From Cohnella baijiui (GTDB taxonomy: Bacteria; Bacillota; Bacilli; Paenibacillales; Paenibacillaceae): a stretch of 64,000 bases of DNA. The translations under genes and the position numbers were made by a program. Below the pieces are notes generated by a model. That model was not told the DNA's origin. It searched no databases and saw only the letters and a program-made list of their open reading frames with translations. Every line of letters starts with the position of its first letter. Positions within the stretch are counted from its first letter, which is position 1. Positions 40,626 through 50,682 of this stretch are shown here, one piece after another. The stretch lies in the NCBI RefSeq assembly GCF_020731285.1, contig NZ_JAJFOW010000008.1, positions 62,001-126,000 on the forward strand. Direction: 5' to 3'.

Positions 40626-41471
40626 TTAGGAGCTCGCATCGGTCGTAGGCTTCTTTCGGCTACGAAGCTTATACAACCACTGTGTGATTGTCCCAAGCGA
40701 ATATACCATGATGAGCAGCAGCACAAGCCACCCGATGAACGGAATGTTCGCGAATGCCGTAAGTAGCGACGCTCCGATAACCAATCTAACCCACTCATTA
40801 GGAGTCCACTTCTCCTGTAACAGGCCTCCGATCTGATAACTCAAGGAAGTAATCCCCATGACGAAGGCGGCAAACAAGATCAAAATAACAATTAGCAGCA
40901 GCGGGATACCGATTAGCGTCACAATGCACAGTAAGCCGAACGCAATCAGGGTTGTGCCGCTCAGAGCTCCCAAATACAACTGTTTGCGCCAGGACGATTC
41001 CGGCTGTCGCTTCACCCACCCTGCAGCTTTGCGCCATCCGATTAAGCGAACCAGGACCGGTATTACAATCAGCAAAAGACTGCCTGCAAGTTGAACTGAC
41101 CATAATCCGGCAACCAATCCGCCTCCGATGAGAAGGCTATTCTGCGTTGCGGTATCGAACGTAATATTATATATATTGTCACCGATTCGCGCGCCCTCAT
41201 CCTGCGTAATCCGCCCGCCAATCACGACAATGGCTCCGTCAACCTGCGCGGCTGCGCCAAGGTGTAAGTTCCCGTTCATGACAACAACAGCCCCTGTTGC
41301 ATGACCAAGAATATCGGCATCTCCCCCGACAACATATACGTCGTCAACCGTTTGTTCCGCGGGGACTACCGTCTGCGAATGTTCAAACAAGCTGCGAGCG
41401 GATACGTCTTGAGGCAAAAGAAGCAGCATGGCTGCGGCAAGCAATCCAATAAGTAAATCGTATTTTTTCAT
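40626..41471 (-). CDS. Membrane protein with a bactofilin-like repeat domain
   Basis: A 281-residue protein. An N-terminal signal-like helix (LLIGLLAAAMLLLLPQDVSA) is followed by a short beta-repeat region, about residues 35-105 (VDDVYVVGGDADILGHATGA, GNLHLGAAAQVDGAIVVIGG), like polymer-forming bactofilin or envelope-sensing domains. Four or so hydrophobic helices form the C-terminal part. AGAGGGAG lies before the ATG at 41471. It overlaps the anti-sigma gene and is the third gene of the operon, so it is either a target or a co-sensor of the sigma factor. Confidence 0.8.
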   Translation of the reverse strand: MKKYDLLIGLLAAAMLLLLPQDVSARSLFEHSQTVVPAEQTVDDVYVVGGDADILGHATGAVVVMNGNLHLGAAAQVDGAIVVIGGRITQDEGARIGDNIYNITFDTATQNSLLIGGGLVAGLWSVQLAGSLLLIVIPVLVRLIGWRKAAGWVKRQPESSWRKQLYLGALSGTTLIAFGLLCIVTLIGIPLLLIVILILFAAFVMGITSLSYQIGGLLQEKWTPNEWVRLVIGASLLTAFANIPFIGWLVLLLIMVYSLGTITQWLYKLRSRKKPTTDASS

Positions 41472-41485
41472 GTTCCCGCTCCCTC

Positions 41486-41965
41486 TCACACGGCCGTCGA
41501 TCGCAACAACCGGCGAAGTGACAGGATGGAAGCAATAAGAATGATCAGCGAGATCATCACCGCAACACCCGAGAAGAGCGGCATATCAACGACTGCAAAC
41601 GAAATCGTGTACACCAGTGCCCTGCCGATAGCCAATACGCCCTGCATGAGATGGAGTACGAGCGGTCCGAATGCGAGAGCTAGCAGTCCGAAAAGCATCG
41701 CTGCAAGCATCGGTACAACAAGCCATAGCATCCCCAGATTCCGTACCCTATTCTCACGTGCAATTGCCTGAGCGACCCGGCTCTCAAAGCCGTCAGGCTC
41801 GTTAATCGCGAACATTGCGGACGAAAATGTCTCTTTGAGCTCCATCAATTGTTCCAGCAACGATTGGCAGGACGAGCAGTCTTCCAAGTGCGCATCGATC
41901 CGAGCCCGCTCATCTCGGCTAAGTTCCCCGTCAAGGTAAGCCGACAATTCGTCATCGGGGTGCAT
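41486..41965 (-). CDS. Zinc-finger anti-sigma factor
   Basis: A 159-residue membrane protein. The N-terminal ZAS motif is RIDAHLEDCSSCQSLLEQL (H-x3-C-x2-C), which holds the ECF sigma factor. Two hydrophobic segments follow (about residues 80-105 and 125-150). The start lies one base after the sigma stop with GGGAGGGGG upstream, so the two are co-translated. It sequesters the sigma factor until a membrane signal releases it, probably by regulated proteolysis as for RsiW. Confidence 0.92.
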   Translation of the reverse strand: MHPDDELSAYLDGELSRDERARIDAHLEDCSSCQSLLEQLMELKETFSSAMFAINEPDGFESRVAQAIARENRVRNLGMLWLVVPMLAAMLFGLLALAFGPLVLHLMQGVLAIGRALVYTISFAVVDMPLFSGVAVMISLIILIASILSLRRLLRSTAV

Positions 41966-41966
41966 G

Positions 41967-42500
41967 TTATTCCCCCTCCCCTTTGTTCCAGATCTTCCGA
42001 AGCGACATCCTTGCCGAGAATAAACGAGATTTCACGGTTCCCATCGGGATTCCCGTCAATTCGGCAATCTCTTCATAGCGAAAGCCCCGCACATCATGCA
42101 AAAGCAGAATTTCCCTGTGATCGACCGAAAGCCGTGCCAGCGCTTCTTGCATCGAAATCTTTAACGAAGGATCTCCGGCATGAAGGTCCGGAATCGAATC
42201 TTTCGGCATATCTTCGGTCTCCACAACCTTGGTACGCTGTTTCAATTTATCCTTGCATAGATTCGATACAATTCGCATGAGCCAACTGGAGAACGCATGA
42301 ACATCACCAAGGCTGCGAATAGCAAGATACGCTTTGATGAAGGTTTCCTGCGCAGCGTCCTCCGCTTCTCCGCGATCGCCCAGCATACCGTATGCATGGC
42401 GAAAGACATGGCCTTTATAGCGGACAACGAGCTCTGCGAACGCATTCTGGTCGCCTTGTCTTGCCCGATCTATGATCCGGCTAAGCTCCTCATCCACCAC
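41967..42500 (-). CDS. ECF-type RNA polymerase sigma factor (SigW-like)
   Basis: A 177-residue ECF sigma factor. Region 2 shows FAELVVRYKGHVFRHAYGML and DAAQETFIKAYLAI. Region 4 shows LARLSVDHREILLLHDVRGF and EEIAELTGIPMGTVKSRLFS. It has a GTG start at 42500 after AGGAG. It is followed by its anti-sigma factor and a membrane protein, the usual autoregulated cassette. By neighbourhood (MprF, RND pump, DedA) it is a cell-envelope stress sigma factor. Confidence 0.95.
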   Translation of the reverse strand: MVDEELSRIIDRARQGDQNAFAELVVRYKGHVFRHAYGMLGDRGEAEDAAQETFIKAYLAIRSLGDVHAFSSWLMRIVSNLCKDKLKQRTKVVETEDMPKDSIPDLHAGDPSLKISMQEALARLSVDHREILLLHDVRGFRYEEIAELTGIPMGTVKSRLFSARMSLRKIWNKGEGE

Positions 42501-42545
42501 GCTTTTTCAACTCCTGCCAAGAAGGAAGCTTTCCCCATCATGCCA

Positions 42546-42571
42546 TACGCTTATGCTTCCGTAAATGTTCG
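42546..42571 (-). promoter_or_regulatory. Candidate autoregulated ECF promoter
   Basis: On the minus strand CGAACA is followed after 16 bases by CGTA (42549-42546), 46 bases before the sigma start codon. The CGTA -10 and the 16-base spacer match ECF SigW-type promoters. The -35 agrees only partly with TGAAAC. Confidence 0.4.
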
Positions 42572-42682
42572 GCTTTGAGAATTAGTTGATTTGCCAAGAC
42601 TGTCATGATTATAACTGCGATCGCCACGGCCCGCCATTTGTTTATGATAATGCGTGCGTTCAGTTCGGGAATTAGCGCGTCC

Positions 42683-43969
42683 TTACCTCCCAACGGTTCG
42701 TAACTTTCGGAGAATCTCCAAAAGCATCACATGGAGACTGACCCATACGCCGCCGAACACATACCCTGCGAAGACGTCGCTAGGATATTGCATATGGAAA
42801 TAAACCCTGCTTAGGCCTACTGCCAGGCAGATCAGGATGACACCCAAACTGACGGGCACACGGATATAACGAAATTGGTAATAGCGCAGCAACTGGTAAG
42901 CCGAAAACCCGCATACCGTAAGCGAGATCAACGTTTCCTCGCTTGGAAAGGTATTGAACAGTTGTACACCGGCCGCAACCGGTCCCGGACGATGAAACAC
43001 TCGGCGCAAAATCTCGTCAACCAATTCCCCGCCGGCAACAACCCACACGAGAAAGGTAAGGTCCAACCTTCGTTCTTTGCTGTGCAGGACGATCCAGAGC
43101 GCCGTCAGCGCAAGGACGGGACCGTAGAGATAAAGCGTGCCAAGCTCCGTGAAGGCATGCATCCATCCGCGCCATTCGGGACCGAATAGGGTTGCAACCA
43201 GATAGAATGCGATTTCGTCAAATTGCCCGAATTCCTGCGCCAGAAAGTCCTGGATCACGCCGAGCATGAGCGAGAAAAAGAGAACGAATACGGTGAATGA
43301 AGCCAACAGCAGAAACCGAACCTTGCCGAAAGAGTTAAAGCGGCGGACACCCTGCGTGAGCAGTTGCATAAGCGCCTCAACGACCTGCCGTTTGTACTTG
43401 CGGTACACAAAGATCACTGCTGTCAGGAGTCCCGAAGCGATGCCAAAAATGATCATGTACCGATTGACAGTCGAATGATATTGCTCCCATTTGGGACCGA
43501 GCACTTTGCCCAAGGTGATGAACAAGATCACCCAAAAAATCGCGCCGGTATAGGCAAATCGCGCGTATCGCCGGAACGGCATACGCGTAACGCCGCAAAA
43601 ATAACCCGTAATATGTCGGACGCCCGGGATAAAATAAGCCACGAAAAGCAGCTTGTCTCCGTATTTCTCAAACCAAAGGGTCAGCTTGTTTACCCGTTCT
43701 TCCGTCAGATGAACACGATGCCCATATCGCGCGATGAAAGGCCTTCCCAGTCGATAGCCGATCCAATAGGAGAGCGTTACGCCGATCAAGACGCCTGAGC
43801 CGGCAGACATTATACTGAACAGCCAGCTCAGCTTGTGTTCATAAACGAATAGACCGATATAACTCATCATCATCTCGCCGGGAAGCGGCAATGCAAGCAT
43901 TTCCAGACCCATAAACAGGAACATAAGGCCATATCCGTAATGCGTTAGCAAGTTTGTCAAGATGTCCAA
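42683..43969 (-). CDS. DedA-PAP2 fusion protein with altered phosphatase site
   Basis: A 428-residue membrane protein. Residues 1-170 form a DedA/VTT domain ([40 protein letters not shown]), a family implicated in lipid flipping such as undecaprenyl-phosphate recycling. Residues 240-420 form a PAP2 lipid phosphatase domain. PAP2 motif 1 ends in HRP (328) and motif 3 is [12 protein letters not shown] with His392 and Asp398. Motif 2 reads PSEET (342-346) in place of PSxH, so a catalytic histidine is missing. The TTG start at 43969 has GGAGGCG upstream. It lies next to the RND pump and MprF. Confidence 0.9.
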   Translation of the reverse strand: MDILTNLLTHYGYGLMFLFMGLEMLALPLPGEMMMSYIGLFVYEHKLSWLFSIMSAGSGVLIGVTLSYWIGYRLGRPFIARYGHRVHLTEERVNKLTLWFEKYGDKLLFVAYFIPGVRHITGYFCGVTRMPFRRYARFAYTGAIFWVILFITLGKVLGPKWEQYHSTVNRYMIIFGIASGLLTAVIFVYRKYKRQVVEALMQLLTQGVRRFNSFGKVRFLLLASFTVFVLFFSLMLGVIQDFLAQEFGQFDEIAFYLVATLFGPEWRGWMHAFTELGTLYLYGPVLALTALWIVLHSKERRLDLTFLVWVVAGGELVDEILRRVFHRPGPVAAGVQLFNTFPSEETLISLTVCGFSAYQLLRYYQFRYIRVPVSLGVILICLAVGLSRVYFHMQYPSDVFAGYVFGGVWVSLHVMLLEILRKLRTVGR

Positions 43970-43994
43970 GGGATCGCCTCCGGATGCAAAGAAA

Positions 43995-44021
43995 GGCGGA
44001 CTGGAGAATCTGCAATCCGCC
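43995..44021 (-). terminator. Probable terminator of the RND pump gene
   Basis: GGCGGA-C-TG and CA-A-TCCGCC form a nearly perfect stem, followed on the minus strand by TTTCTTTG. It lies 14 bases after the pump's stop. Confidence 0.65.
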
Positions 44022-44034
44022 CTATTCTGTTGGA

Positions 44035-47000
44035 TTATACCGAGGCGCCTTGACCCGTGATGCCGGCTTCCCGGAACTTCTTGCGGTTCATCGCTTCATA
44101 CAAAATCGGAATGACTACAAAGCTGTTCAGCGTTGAAGTGATCATGCCGCCGATGACGACGGCGCCCAGCACCTTGGAGATGACTGTACCGTCATCCCCG
44201 GACAGAGCCAGCGGGATCAGCGTCAGCACGGTTGTGGCGGCTGTCATCAAGATCGGACGCACCCGGGACAAGCTGCCCTGCATGACGGCTTCCCGCAAAA
44301 TCAACCCCTCGCGGCGGTTGCGCTCGATTTTGTCAATCAGCACGATACCGTTCGTAACCACGATGCCCGTCAACATTAACACGCCGATCAGCGCAGCGAG
44401 ATTCCACTGCCCATGCTCCGCATAGAGGGCAAGAACCACCCCGGAGAGCGCGAGCGGAATACTGATGAGGACGGCGATAGGAGCGCGCCAGCCGCGGAAC
44501 ACGAAGCTGGTAATGAGCAATACCAGCAGTATGGATACGACAACGGCAATTGTCATCTCAACGATCATCTCGGTCACCTGCTGCGTAATGCCGCCGAGCG
44601 AATAGGTCACGCCAGCCGGAAGTTCCGTAGTTTGAAGCGACTTATCCACCGCTTTCGATACGCCGCTGATATCGTTGGCAACGATTCGTGCCTGCACGAC
44701 CATATAAGGTTTGCCATCTCGCTCTTGAATAGAGGGCACGGCATCGCTTCTTTGAATCGTTCCGAGCTGATCGAGCCGGTATCCCGTTCCGTCCGCCCCC
44801 TTCACGGTTTCAGCCGCGAGCGAAGCCAGCACCTGGTCCGGCGTATAGACGGGAAGCGAGCCGTCACCCTGCGTTTGCCCCGTCTTCACCGGATCGAGAT
44901 AGACGTCGACAGGAATGATGCCTGTTCCGCTGGAGACCGACACATCAAAATCTTTTCCCTTGGTCGTATAACGGGCGAGCACCTTATTGATATCATTCCT
45001 GCTCACGCCGGCTTTTAACACTTTTCCCCGATCCAGCGCAATCGAAAACTTGGGAATGCCGTTGGTCAGATCCGGTTTCCCCGCCACACTCAAACTGTCG
45101 ATTCCCGCGAGCTTGGCACGGACGGAGGATGCCGCCCGATCCAGCGTCTTTGCATCTGCGCCGCTAAGCATGATATTGATGGTGGAATCATCGCCCGCGA
45201 TGTTCTGGTTGGTGATCGTCACCGCCGCCGCACCCTGCTGGCTGCCCAATCTTTCCTGCAGTGAAGTGATATAGTCGCTCACCTGCTTCTTATTCTTGAG
45301 GGATACAGACAAGTTCGCGATATTCGGCTGCTGGATGTAGCCGCCGCCCTGGTCGAATACGTCGTCCGCCTGCGGCGTAAACGAGGACCCGAACGTCGCC
45401 GAGAATGAGGCGACCTGCGGATCTTGCTTCAGTACCGATTCCACACCTTGCACCGCTTTATCCACCTCGGATAGCGGCGTGCCTTTCGGAAGCTCCAACT
45501 GAACGGCAACCTGACCGCTGGTCATGCTCGGCAACAAGCTGAACGGCAGTTGCGAAGCAAACAGCGCCGCGCCGATAAAGATGATCAGCGATACGCCCAG
45601 TACGGTTTTCCGATGTTTGAGCGCAGCCGTCAGAAAAGGCTTCATGGCCGGTTCAAGCGTTAGCGCTTTGCCGCCCGGCTTGTGCCAGCCCATATAGGCG
45701 AACGCCGGAATGACAAGCATGGCGACGAGAAACGAAACGGCGAGCGCGATGACGACCGACCAGGCAAAGCCGGAATACGAAGCTCCGATCATGCCGCCGA
45801 CCAGTGCGATAGGCGCATATACTGCGACGGTTGTCGCCGTGGAGCCGAAGATGGCCGGAAGCATCTCTACCACGGACGAAGCGAGCACATGAAGCGTGCT
45901 CTCCTTCCCTTTTTCCTGCATCTTCCTGTGCATGTTGTCCAAAATAACAATGGCGTCGTCCACAATCCGGCCCATTGCCACGATGAGACCGGAGACGGTC
46001 AAAATATTGAGCGTGACACCCATGGCCTTCAGGATCGCCGTCGTCGCCAGCAGCGAAATCGGCAGCGACACGGCGATCAGCAGCGTCGAACGAACGTTTC
46101 GGAAGAAGATCAGTACGCACAGCATGGAGAATGCGCAGCCCAGAAGGCCTTCACGAACAAGACCCATCAGGGATGCATTCAAATCATGAGCGCGGTCTGC
46201 GATAAGCGCCATGGCAACATCGCCGCTCTGAGCGGCAGGCAGGGCGGCTACACGCGCTTTAACCTGGTTTGCGACGTCCGTAATGTTGGCGCCCGGCGTT
46301 TTGATCACGTGAAGGAGAACGCTGGCCCTGCCGTCCGTACGAGATATCGTTTGTACGTCGTTGAGCGCACGGGAAACGGAAGCTACGGCTGACAACGGCA
46401 CGCTGACGCCGTCGCTGTTCTTGATGGCGATGTTGTTTAGGTCTTGCTCCGTCATATCCCAGCCTTCCACCCGAAAAGGGAAAGGCGATTTCACATTCTG
46501 TATATTCCCCTGCAGGGTCGGTACAGCAGCCGTTACCGACTTGTTGAAATCGTCCGGCGACATCCCGGCTGCAGCAAGGTCCTTGGTGCGGACCAGGACC
46601 ACGTAGCCGCTCTTTGCACCCCCAACGGTCTGAACGTCTGCAACGCCAGGCACGGATTTTAGCTGGTTCGCGATATCGGTCTGAACCGTCGAACGCAAGG
46701 TATTATCATCGACGTTCCCGTTTTTGGCCGTCAAGCTGTAGCTGAGAATCGGGAACGTGCTGGTTGTGAGCCTCGTCACGGTCGGCGCGTTGACGCCGGC
46801 CGGCAGATCGGCGTCACCCAGTGCCATCCGAATGTCCTGCTCGGCTTTGACCATGCTGTAGTTCATCGGGTAATACAGATTCATCAGCAGACCGCCGTCA
46901 TAGGATGTCGTTTCGAGATGGACGATCCCGTCCGTTTTGCGGATGGCCTGCTCAAGCGGCGTTGTCATATCGCGTTTCACCTGATCCGCCTGGTAGGATG

Positions 47001-47157
47001 ATGCGCGCAGCGATACCATAAGCGTCGTGTTGTTGATGCCCGGCAAATAATCCCGCTGCATTTGGACCGCGGCATACGCTCCCCATGCCAGCAGCAGTAC
47101 AACAACGATGCTCAGGATGGCCGCGCGCTGCATGACGGCTTCGATCAACTTCTTCAT
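44035..47157 (-). CDS. RND efflux transporter (AcrB/SwrC-like permease)
   Basis: A permease of about 1040 residues with the twofold RND layout: one N-terminal helix ([20 protein letters not shown]), two large extracellular porter regions, and two blocks of helices. Conserved segments are [20 protein letters not shown] in the first half (the paired aspartates of the proton relay) and [20 protein letters not shown] in the second half. The ATG at 47157 is better spaced from GAGGAG than the one at 47166. No adaptor or outer-membrane gene is near, as for Gram-positive SwrC. Drug, lipopeptide or metal export cannot be distinguished. Confidence 0.92.
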   Translation of the reverse strand: MKKLIEAVMQRAAILSIVVVLLLAWGAYAAVQMQRDYLPGINNTTLMVSLRASSYQADQVKRDMTTPLEQAIRKTDGIVHLETTSYDGGLLMNLYYPMNYSMVKAEQDIRMALGDADLPAGVNAPTVTRLTTSTFPILSYSLTAKNGNVDDNTLRSTVQTDIANQLKSVPGVADVQTVGGAKSGYVVLVRTKDLAAAGMSPDDFNKSVTAAVPTLQGNIQNVKSPFPFRVEGWDMTEQDLNNIAIKNSDGVSVPLSAVASVSRALNDVQTISRTDGRASVLLHVIKTPGANITDVANQVKARVAALPAAQSGDVAMALIADRAHDLNASLMGLVREGLLGCAFSMLCVLIFFRNVRSTLLIAVSLPISLLATTAILKAMGVTLNILTVSGLIVAMGRIVDDAIVILDNMHRKMQEKGKESTLHVLASSVVEMLPAIFGSTATTVAVYAPIALVGGMIGASYSGFAWSVVIALAVSFLVAMLVIPAFAYMGWHKPGGKALTLEPAMKPFLTAALKHRKTVLGVSLIIFIGAALFASQLPFSLLPSMTSGQVAVQLELPKGTPLSEVDKAVQGVESVLKQDPQVASFSATFGSSFTPQADDVFDQGGGYIQQPNIANLSVSLKNKKQVSDYITSLQERLGSQQGAAAVTITNQNIAGDDSTINIMLSGADAKTLDRAASSVRAKLAGIDSLSVAGKPDLTNGIPKFSIALDRGKVLKAGVSRNDINKVLARYTTKGKDFDVSVSSGTGIIPVDVYLDPVKTGQTQGDGSLPVYTPDQVLASLAAETVKGADGTGYRLDQLGTIQRSDAVPSIQERDGKPYMVVQARIVANDISGVSKAVDKSLQTTELPAGVTYSLGGITQQVTEMIVEMTIAVVVSILLVLLITSFVFRGWRAPIAVLISIPLALSGVVLALYAEHGQWNLAALIGVLMLTGIVVTNGIVLIDKIERNRREGLILREAVMQGSLSRVRPILMTAATTVLTLIPLALSGDDGTVISKVLGAVVIGGMITSTLNSFVVIPILYEAMNRKKFREAGITGQGASV

Positions 47158-47334
47158 CGCAAACATCTCCTCTTTTCTAAGGAACTATGATTACCTGGAT
47201 CGGATCGACTTTGTATTTCACGGCCAAACGTTCCGTGTATGAATGAAAAGACCGCAGTTGCGAAGAAATTGTTCATTTCAGTTTTAAAAGATTTTTATAA
47301 CGTTGAGATTTCAGCGTTTTTAGTCGACTTTTAG

Positions 47335-47366
47335 GTACACGGTCAAGATGGGTATACTCTGTGTAC
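47335..47366 (+). promoter_or_regulatory. mprF upstream element: inverted repeat around a -10
   Basis: GTACAC (47335-47340) and GTGTAC (47361-47366) flank TATACT (47353-47358), which is preceded by TGGG. No good -35 is visible, so an activator or an alternative sigma factor may be needed. Confidence 0.4.
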
Positions 47367-47390
47367 GACATACATTTGGGGAGAACAGGG

Positions 47391-50084
47391 ATGGCAGAAA
47401 TAAAAAGGGAGCGTCCGCGCCTAAATGCGCTTAAGCTCCTGTCCACGCTGTATCGCTTAAAAATCGTACAAATTTTGATTCCCATCGCCATCATCGCGCT
47501 GATCATTTGGGAAGGCCATGCCGAGTTTCGCCGAATGGACTGGACAGCCACGCTGCATACGCTGCGGCATCTCGAACCGTCAAGGCTTCTCCTGCTCATG
47601 GCCCTGTCCCTTCTCGCAGTCGCGTCGGTTAGCGGCTATGAATTCGTGCTTCGGCGCCATTTCCGGCTGCCGATCGGGATCTGGACGACGTTCCGCTTTG
47701 CGTGGATTGCAAATACATCAAACAATGTCATTGGATTCGCCGGCATTGCGGGAGCCGCGCTGCGTACTTACCTGTATCGGAGCCGCGGGATTTCAGTTCC
47801 GACCATAACGGCTTCCATCGCTTTTCTATCCACCATTACGATTTCGGGGATTTCGTTGCTGGCTTGGGGAGATCTCGTTGGGCTTTTTCCGATCGATGCC
47901 GTGATTCGATCTCATCGCTGGACGTTATATGCCGTTTGGGCGATCGCGCTTTACCTTCCCTGCTACATGCTTTTTCAGCGGACGCCCTTTTATGCCAAAT
48001 GGCTGAACCGCAACCTTCCGCAAATGAATGTCTCTACGATCGCTGCATCCGTAGGAGTCTCTGTCGTGGAATGGGCGCTGTCCGGCATGGCCTTCTGGAT
48101 GATCGCGTCCACCCTGCTTCCGGATCTTCCGGTCAGATCGGCATTGGGCATTTACACGGTCGCGGCCGCAGCCGGCCTTGTAAGCCTGGCGCCCGGCGGA
48201 ATCGGCGGCTTTGATCTGATTGCGTTGCTGGGCCTTCAGGCGCTGGGCTACCCGCCTGAAAAAACAGCCGCGGTGCTTGTATTATTTCGTTTGATGTATT
48301 ATCTGGTCCCTTGGATCATCGGACTGGGTATGGGCGCCTTCGAGTTTACGCAGGACCGTCGCAAAGACACGGAGACAGATACAGAGACCGATACAGAGAC
48401 CGTTGATAAGTCGCTAAACGGTTGGCAGCGATTCTGGGAATTTCCCGGCCAGTATGCCTGGATCACCGAATTCGGCGCATGGGCGCTCGGTAAACTGGTG
48501 TTCCTCAGCGGAGTAGTCCTGCTTATATCCGCCGCGACTCCCGGCCTTCTTCATCGGCTGCGTTTCGCCGAGGAGCTGCTATCCGCGCCGCTCATGCGCT
48601 TGTCCCATCAATTGAGCGTCATTATCGGCCTTATGCTGATCGTGCTATCGTGGGGCATCTCCCGCCGGATCAAACGGGCATACCACTGGACGTTGGGTCT
48701 GCTGTGCGCCGGCGCCTTGTTTACATTCACCAAAGCTTTTGATTTCGAAGAAGGGATCTTTCTGCTCCTTGTCGCCGTTTTGCTTTATTTATCGCGGGCG
48801 CGTTTTTACCGATTAGGGGCGAGGTTCAACCGCGAACGCATTGCCGCTTGGGCCGCGACCACCCTTGTTATTGCTTATATCTACGATGTCATTGCCGCCG
48901 GCACCGTGCCCCCATTTTTGCATCGCCTTCCGGCAAATCGCCATCTTCACCTTTTCTTGAACCCGACTGAACATACCGTTGCAGTTGCAACGGGACTCGG
49001 TGTGACTTGGCTCCTATTATCGCTCGCTCTCTTGCTTCGGCCGAACAGGCTTGTTGTACGCGGAGCTTCGGCAGACGACCTGGATCAAGTACGCGGCTTT
49101 TTGAAAACACAACACGGGAATTTGCTGACGCACATGCTATTTGCCGGCGACAAAAGCTTTTTCTGGGCTTGCGACAAGCGAGTCCTCTTTCCCTATTCGG
49201 TGATCCGTAACAAGTTTGTGGTGCTTGGCGATCCGATCGGCGATCCAACGCTAATTAGCGACGGTATTCAGGAGTGCCAGCGCAAGGCCGATTTATACGA
49301 TCTGGAGGTCGTGTTCTACCAAGTATCTCCGGCGCATCTTCCGATTTATCACGAAAACGGCTACCGGTTTTTCAAGCTGGGGGAAGAAGCGCTCGTGAAC
49401 CTGTCGACCTTTACGCTATCCGGAAAACCCAATACCAGTCTTCGCAATGTCAAAAATCGCTTTGAACGCGACGGCTATCGGTTTGAGGTCCTTCAGCCTC
49501 CGCATGACATGCCAATTCTCGATCGTCTGCGCCGAATCTCGAATGATTGGCTTAAGATGCGGCGGGAAAAAGGGTTTTCGCTGGGATGGTTTGAGCCGGC
49601 TTATTTGCAGGAATCCCCGATTGCGGTTCTTCTTGCTCCTGACGGTCAAGAGGTCGCATTCGCTTCGCTTGCGCCCGGTTATGACGACTGCCGCACCATG
49701 TCTGTCGACCTTATGCGCCATTTGGCCGGTACCCCGAACGGAACGATGGATTTTCTGTTCGTTCGTTTGTTGGAATGGTCGCGCGACCAGGGATATTCCG
49801 TCTTTAATCTGGGGATGGCCCCGCTATCCAGCGTCGGCGAGGCACGGTCTGCCATGCGTGAGGAAAAGTTGGCGAACCGTGTCTATGAATACGGAGGGCA
49901 GTGGTATGGCTTTAAAGGTCTTCGTAAATATAAAGATAAATACCATCCGACATGGGAGCCTCGTTACCTGGCATATCCCAGGCGCGTGGCGCTCCCCATT
50001 CTTCTTGTGGAATTAATCCTGTTGATTGCCCGGCGGCCATCCAAAGGCCGCGAAGCCAAGCGAAGGAAAAGAAGTGATGTCTAG
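47391..50084 (+). CDS. mprF: Phosphatidylglycerol lysyltransferase (MprF)
   Basis: A bifunctional membrane protein of 897 residues. The N-terminal half is the flippase, with about 14 helices and the conserved segment GLVSLAPGGIGGFDLIALLG. The C-terminal cytoplasmic DUF2156 domain, from about residue 560, transfers lysine from Lys-tRNA to phosphatidylglycerol (VLFPYSVIRNKFVVLGDPIG, VFYQVSPAHLPIYHENGYRF, MDFLFVRLLEWSRDQGYSVF). The product lowers the negative surface charge and protects against cationic peptides and daptomycin. The ATG at 47391 follows GGGGAGAA. An acidic Asp-Thr-Glu-Thr repeat (about residues 322-334) sits in a loop between helices. Confidence 0.95.
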   Translation: MAEIKRERPRLNALKLLSTLYRLKIVQILIPIAIIALIIWEGHAEFRRMDWTATLHTLRHLEPSRLLLLMALSLLAVASVSGYEFVLRRHFRLPIGIWTTFRFAWIANTSNNVIGFAGIAGAALRTYLYRSRGISVPTITASIAFLSTITISGISLLAWGDLVGLFPIDAVIRSHRWTLYAVWAIALYLPCYMLFQRTPFYAKWLNRNLPQMNVSTIAASVGVSVVEWALSGMAFWMIASTLLPDLPVRSALGIYTVAAAAGLVSLAPGGIGGFDLIALLGLQALGYPPEKTAAVLVLFRLMYYLVPWIIGLGMGAFEFTQDRRKDTETDTETDTETVDKSLNGWQRFWEFPGQYAWITEFGAWALGKLVFLSGVVLLISAATPGLLHRLRFAEELLSAPLMRLSHQLSVIIGLMLIVLSWGISRRIKRAYHWTLGLLCAGALFTFTKAFDFEEGIFLLLVAVLLYLSRARFYRLGARFNRERIAAWAATTLVIAYIYDVIAAGTVPPFLHRLPANRHLHLFLNPTEHTVAVATGLGVTWLLLSLALLLRPNRLVVRGASADDLDQVRGFLKTQHGNLLTHMLFAGDKSFFWACDKRVLFPYSVIRNKFVVLGDPIGDPTLISDGIQECQRKADLYDLEVVFYQVSPAHLPIYHENGYRFFKLGEEALVNLSTFTLSGKPNTSLRNVKNRFERDGYRFEVLQPPHDMPILDRLRRISNDWLKMRREKGFSLGWFEPAYLQESPIAVLLAPDGQEVAFASLAPGYDDCRTMSVDLMRHLAGTPNGTMDFLFVRLLEWSRDQGYSVFNLGMAPLSSVGEARSAMREEKLANRVYEYGGQWYGFKGLRKYKDKYHPTWEPRYLAYPRRVALPILLVELILLIARRPSKGREAKRRKRSDV

Positions 50085-50112
50085 ATTGAATTACAATTTG
50101 GAGTGACTAAAA

Positions 50113-50153
50113 AACAGGTCGCAAATGGCGCAAAATGCCATTCGCGGCCTGTT
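50113..50153. terminator. Terminator after mprF
   Basis: Seventeen-base arms AACAGGTCGCAAATGGC and GCCATTCGCGGCCTGTT pair with two G-T wobbles. The A tract on the left gives a strong U tract on the minus strand. Confidence 0.7.
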
Positions 50154-50156
50154 GAT

Positions 50157-50380
50157 TTAACTACCTAAACCCGCCAGCTTATCCGGGTTACGCAGGGCAT
50201 ACATTCTCGCAAGCTTACCGCGCCGGAGTTGCATGAACAAAACAGCTACCGTTTCGTTCCCCGAACGGATTAATTCGGAATTAGTCCAATGGTCCAGATA
50301 CAAAGACCGAACGGCAGTCGATTGCCGTTGCTGAGCTTCACCGCCCCTTCTTCCGCCTGCATCACTTTACGATTGTACAG
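50157..50380 (-). pseudogene. C-terminal remnant of a SigJ-like ECF sigma factor
   Basis: The minus strand ends with GNETVAVLFMQLRRGKLARM and then YALRNPDKLAGLGS, followed by a stop. The R-G-K-L-A-R-x-Y-A-x-R-N-P-D-K-L pattern is typical of the SnoaL-like C-terminus of long ECF sigma factors (SigJ group). Further upstream AEEGAVKLSNGNRLPFG is readable, but an in-frame stop lies between the parts, and regions 2 and 4 are missing. It is a gene relic. Confidence 0.65.
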
Positions 50381-50383
50381 TAC

Positions 50384-50484
50384 TTACGGGTCATAACCCC
50401 CAGTCCATTGTGGCGATAGCTAAATAGCGATTGATTACGGGTCTTAACCCTAGTCCATTGTGTCGATAGCTAAATAATGATTGA
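50384..50484. repeat. Tandem direct repeat, two copies of about 51 bases
   Basis: Copy 1 (50384-50434) and copy 2 (50435-50484) both run from TTACGGGTC through AGTCCATTGTG and CGATAGCTAAATA to ATTGA, with a few substitutions and one deleted base. No protein frame uses it. The rest of 50485-50682 holds no gene I can support, although one plus-strand frame (about 50603-50752) is open without a start. Confidence 0.85.
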
Positions 50485-50682
50485 TCAAGTCAGTCGATAT
50501 AACTAAAGTGCATCCCATAGAATGGACATTGGAAAGCCCCCTAGAGCGATCCGGTGCATGCTAAGAGACATCTATTTCATGCGATTAAGGATTCCGACGC
50601 AGTGGAGATATCGTGTTCGCTTCGCTGAGAACGGCGCATGATCCGACCCAATTGTTAACGGCATTAATCGACAAAGGGAACG

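Noticed and set aside
45682..46392. 236-codon plus-strand frame inside the RND pump gene
   Set aside because: It is a shadow of the pump, with Arg/Asp/His-biased composition and no start signal.
50384..50484. CRISPR-like array
   Set aside because: There are only two adjacent copies of 51 bases, with no spacers and no cas genes.
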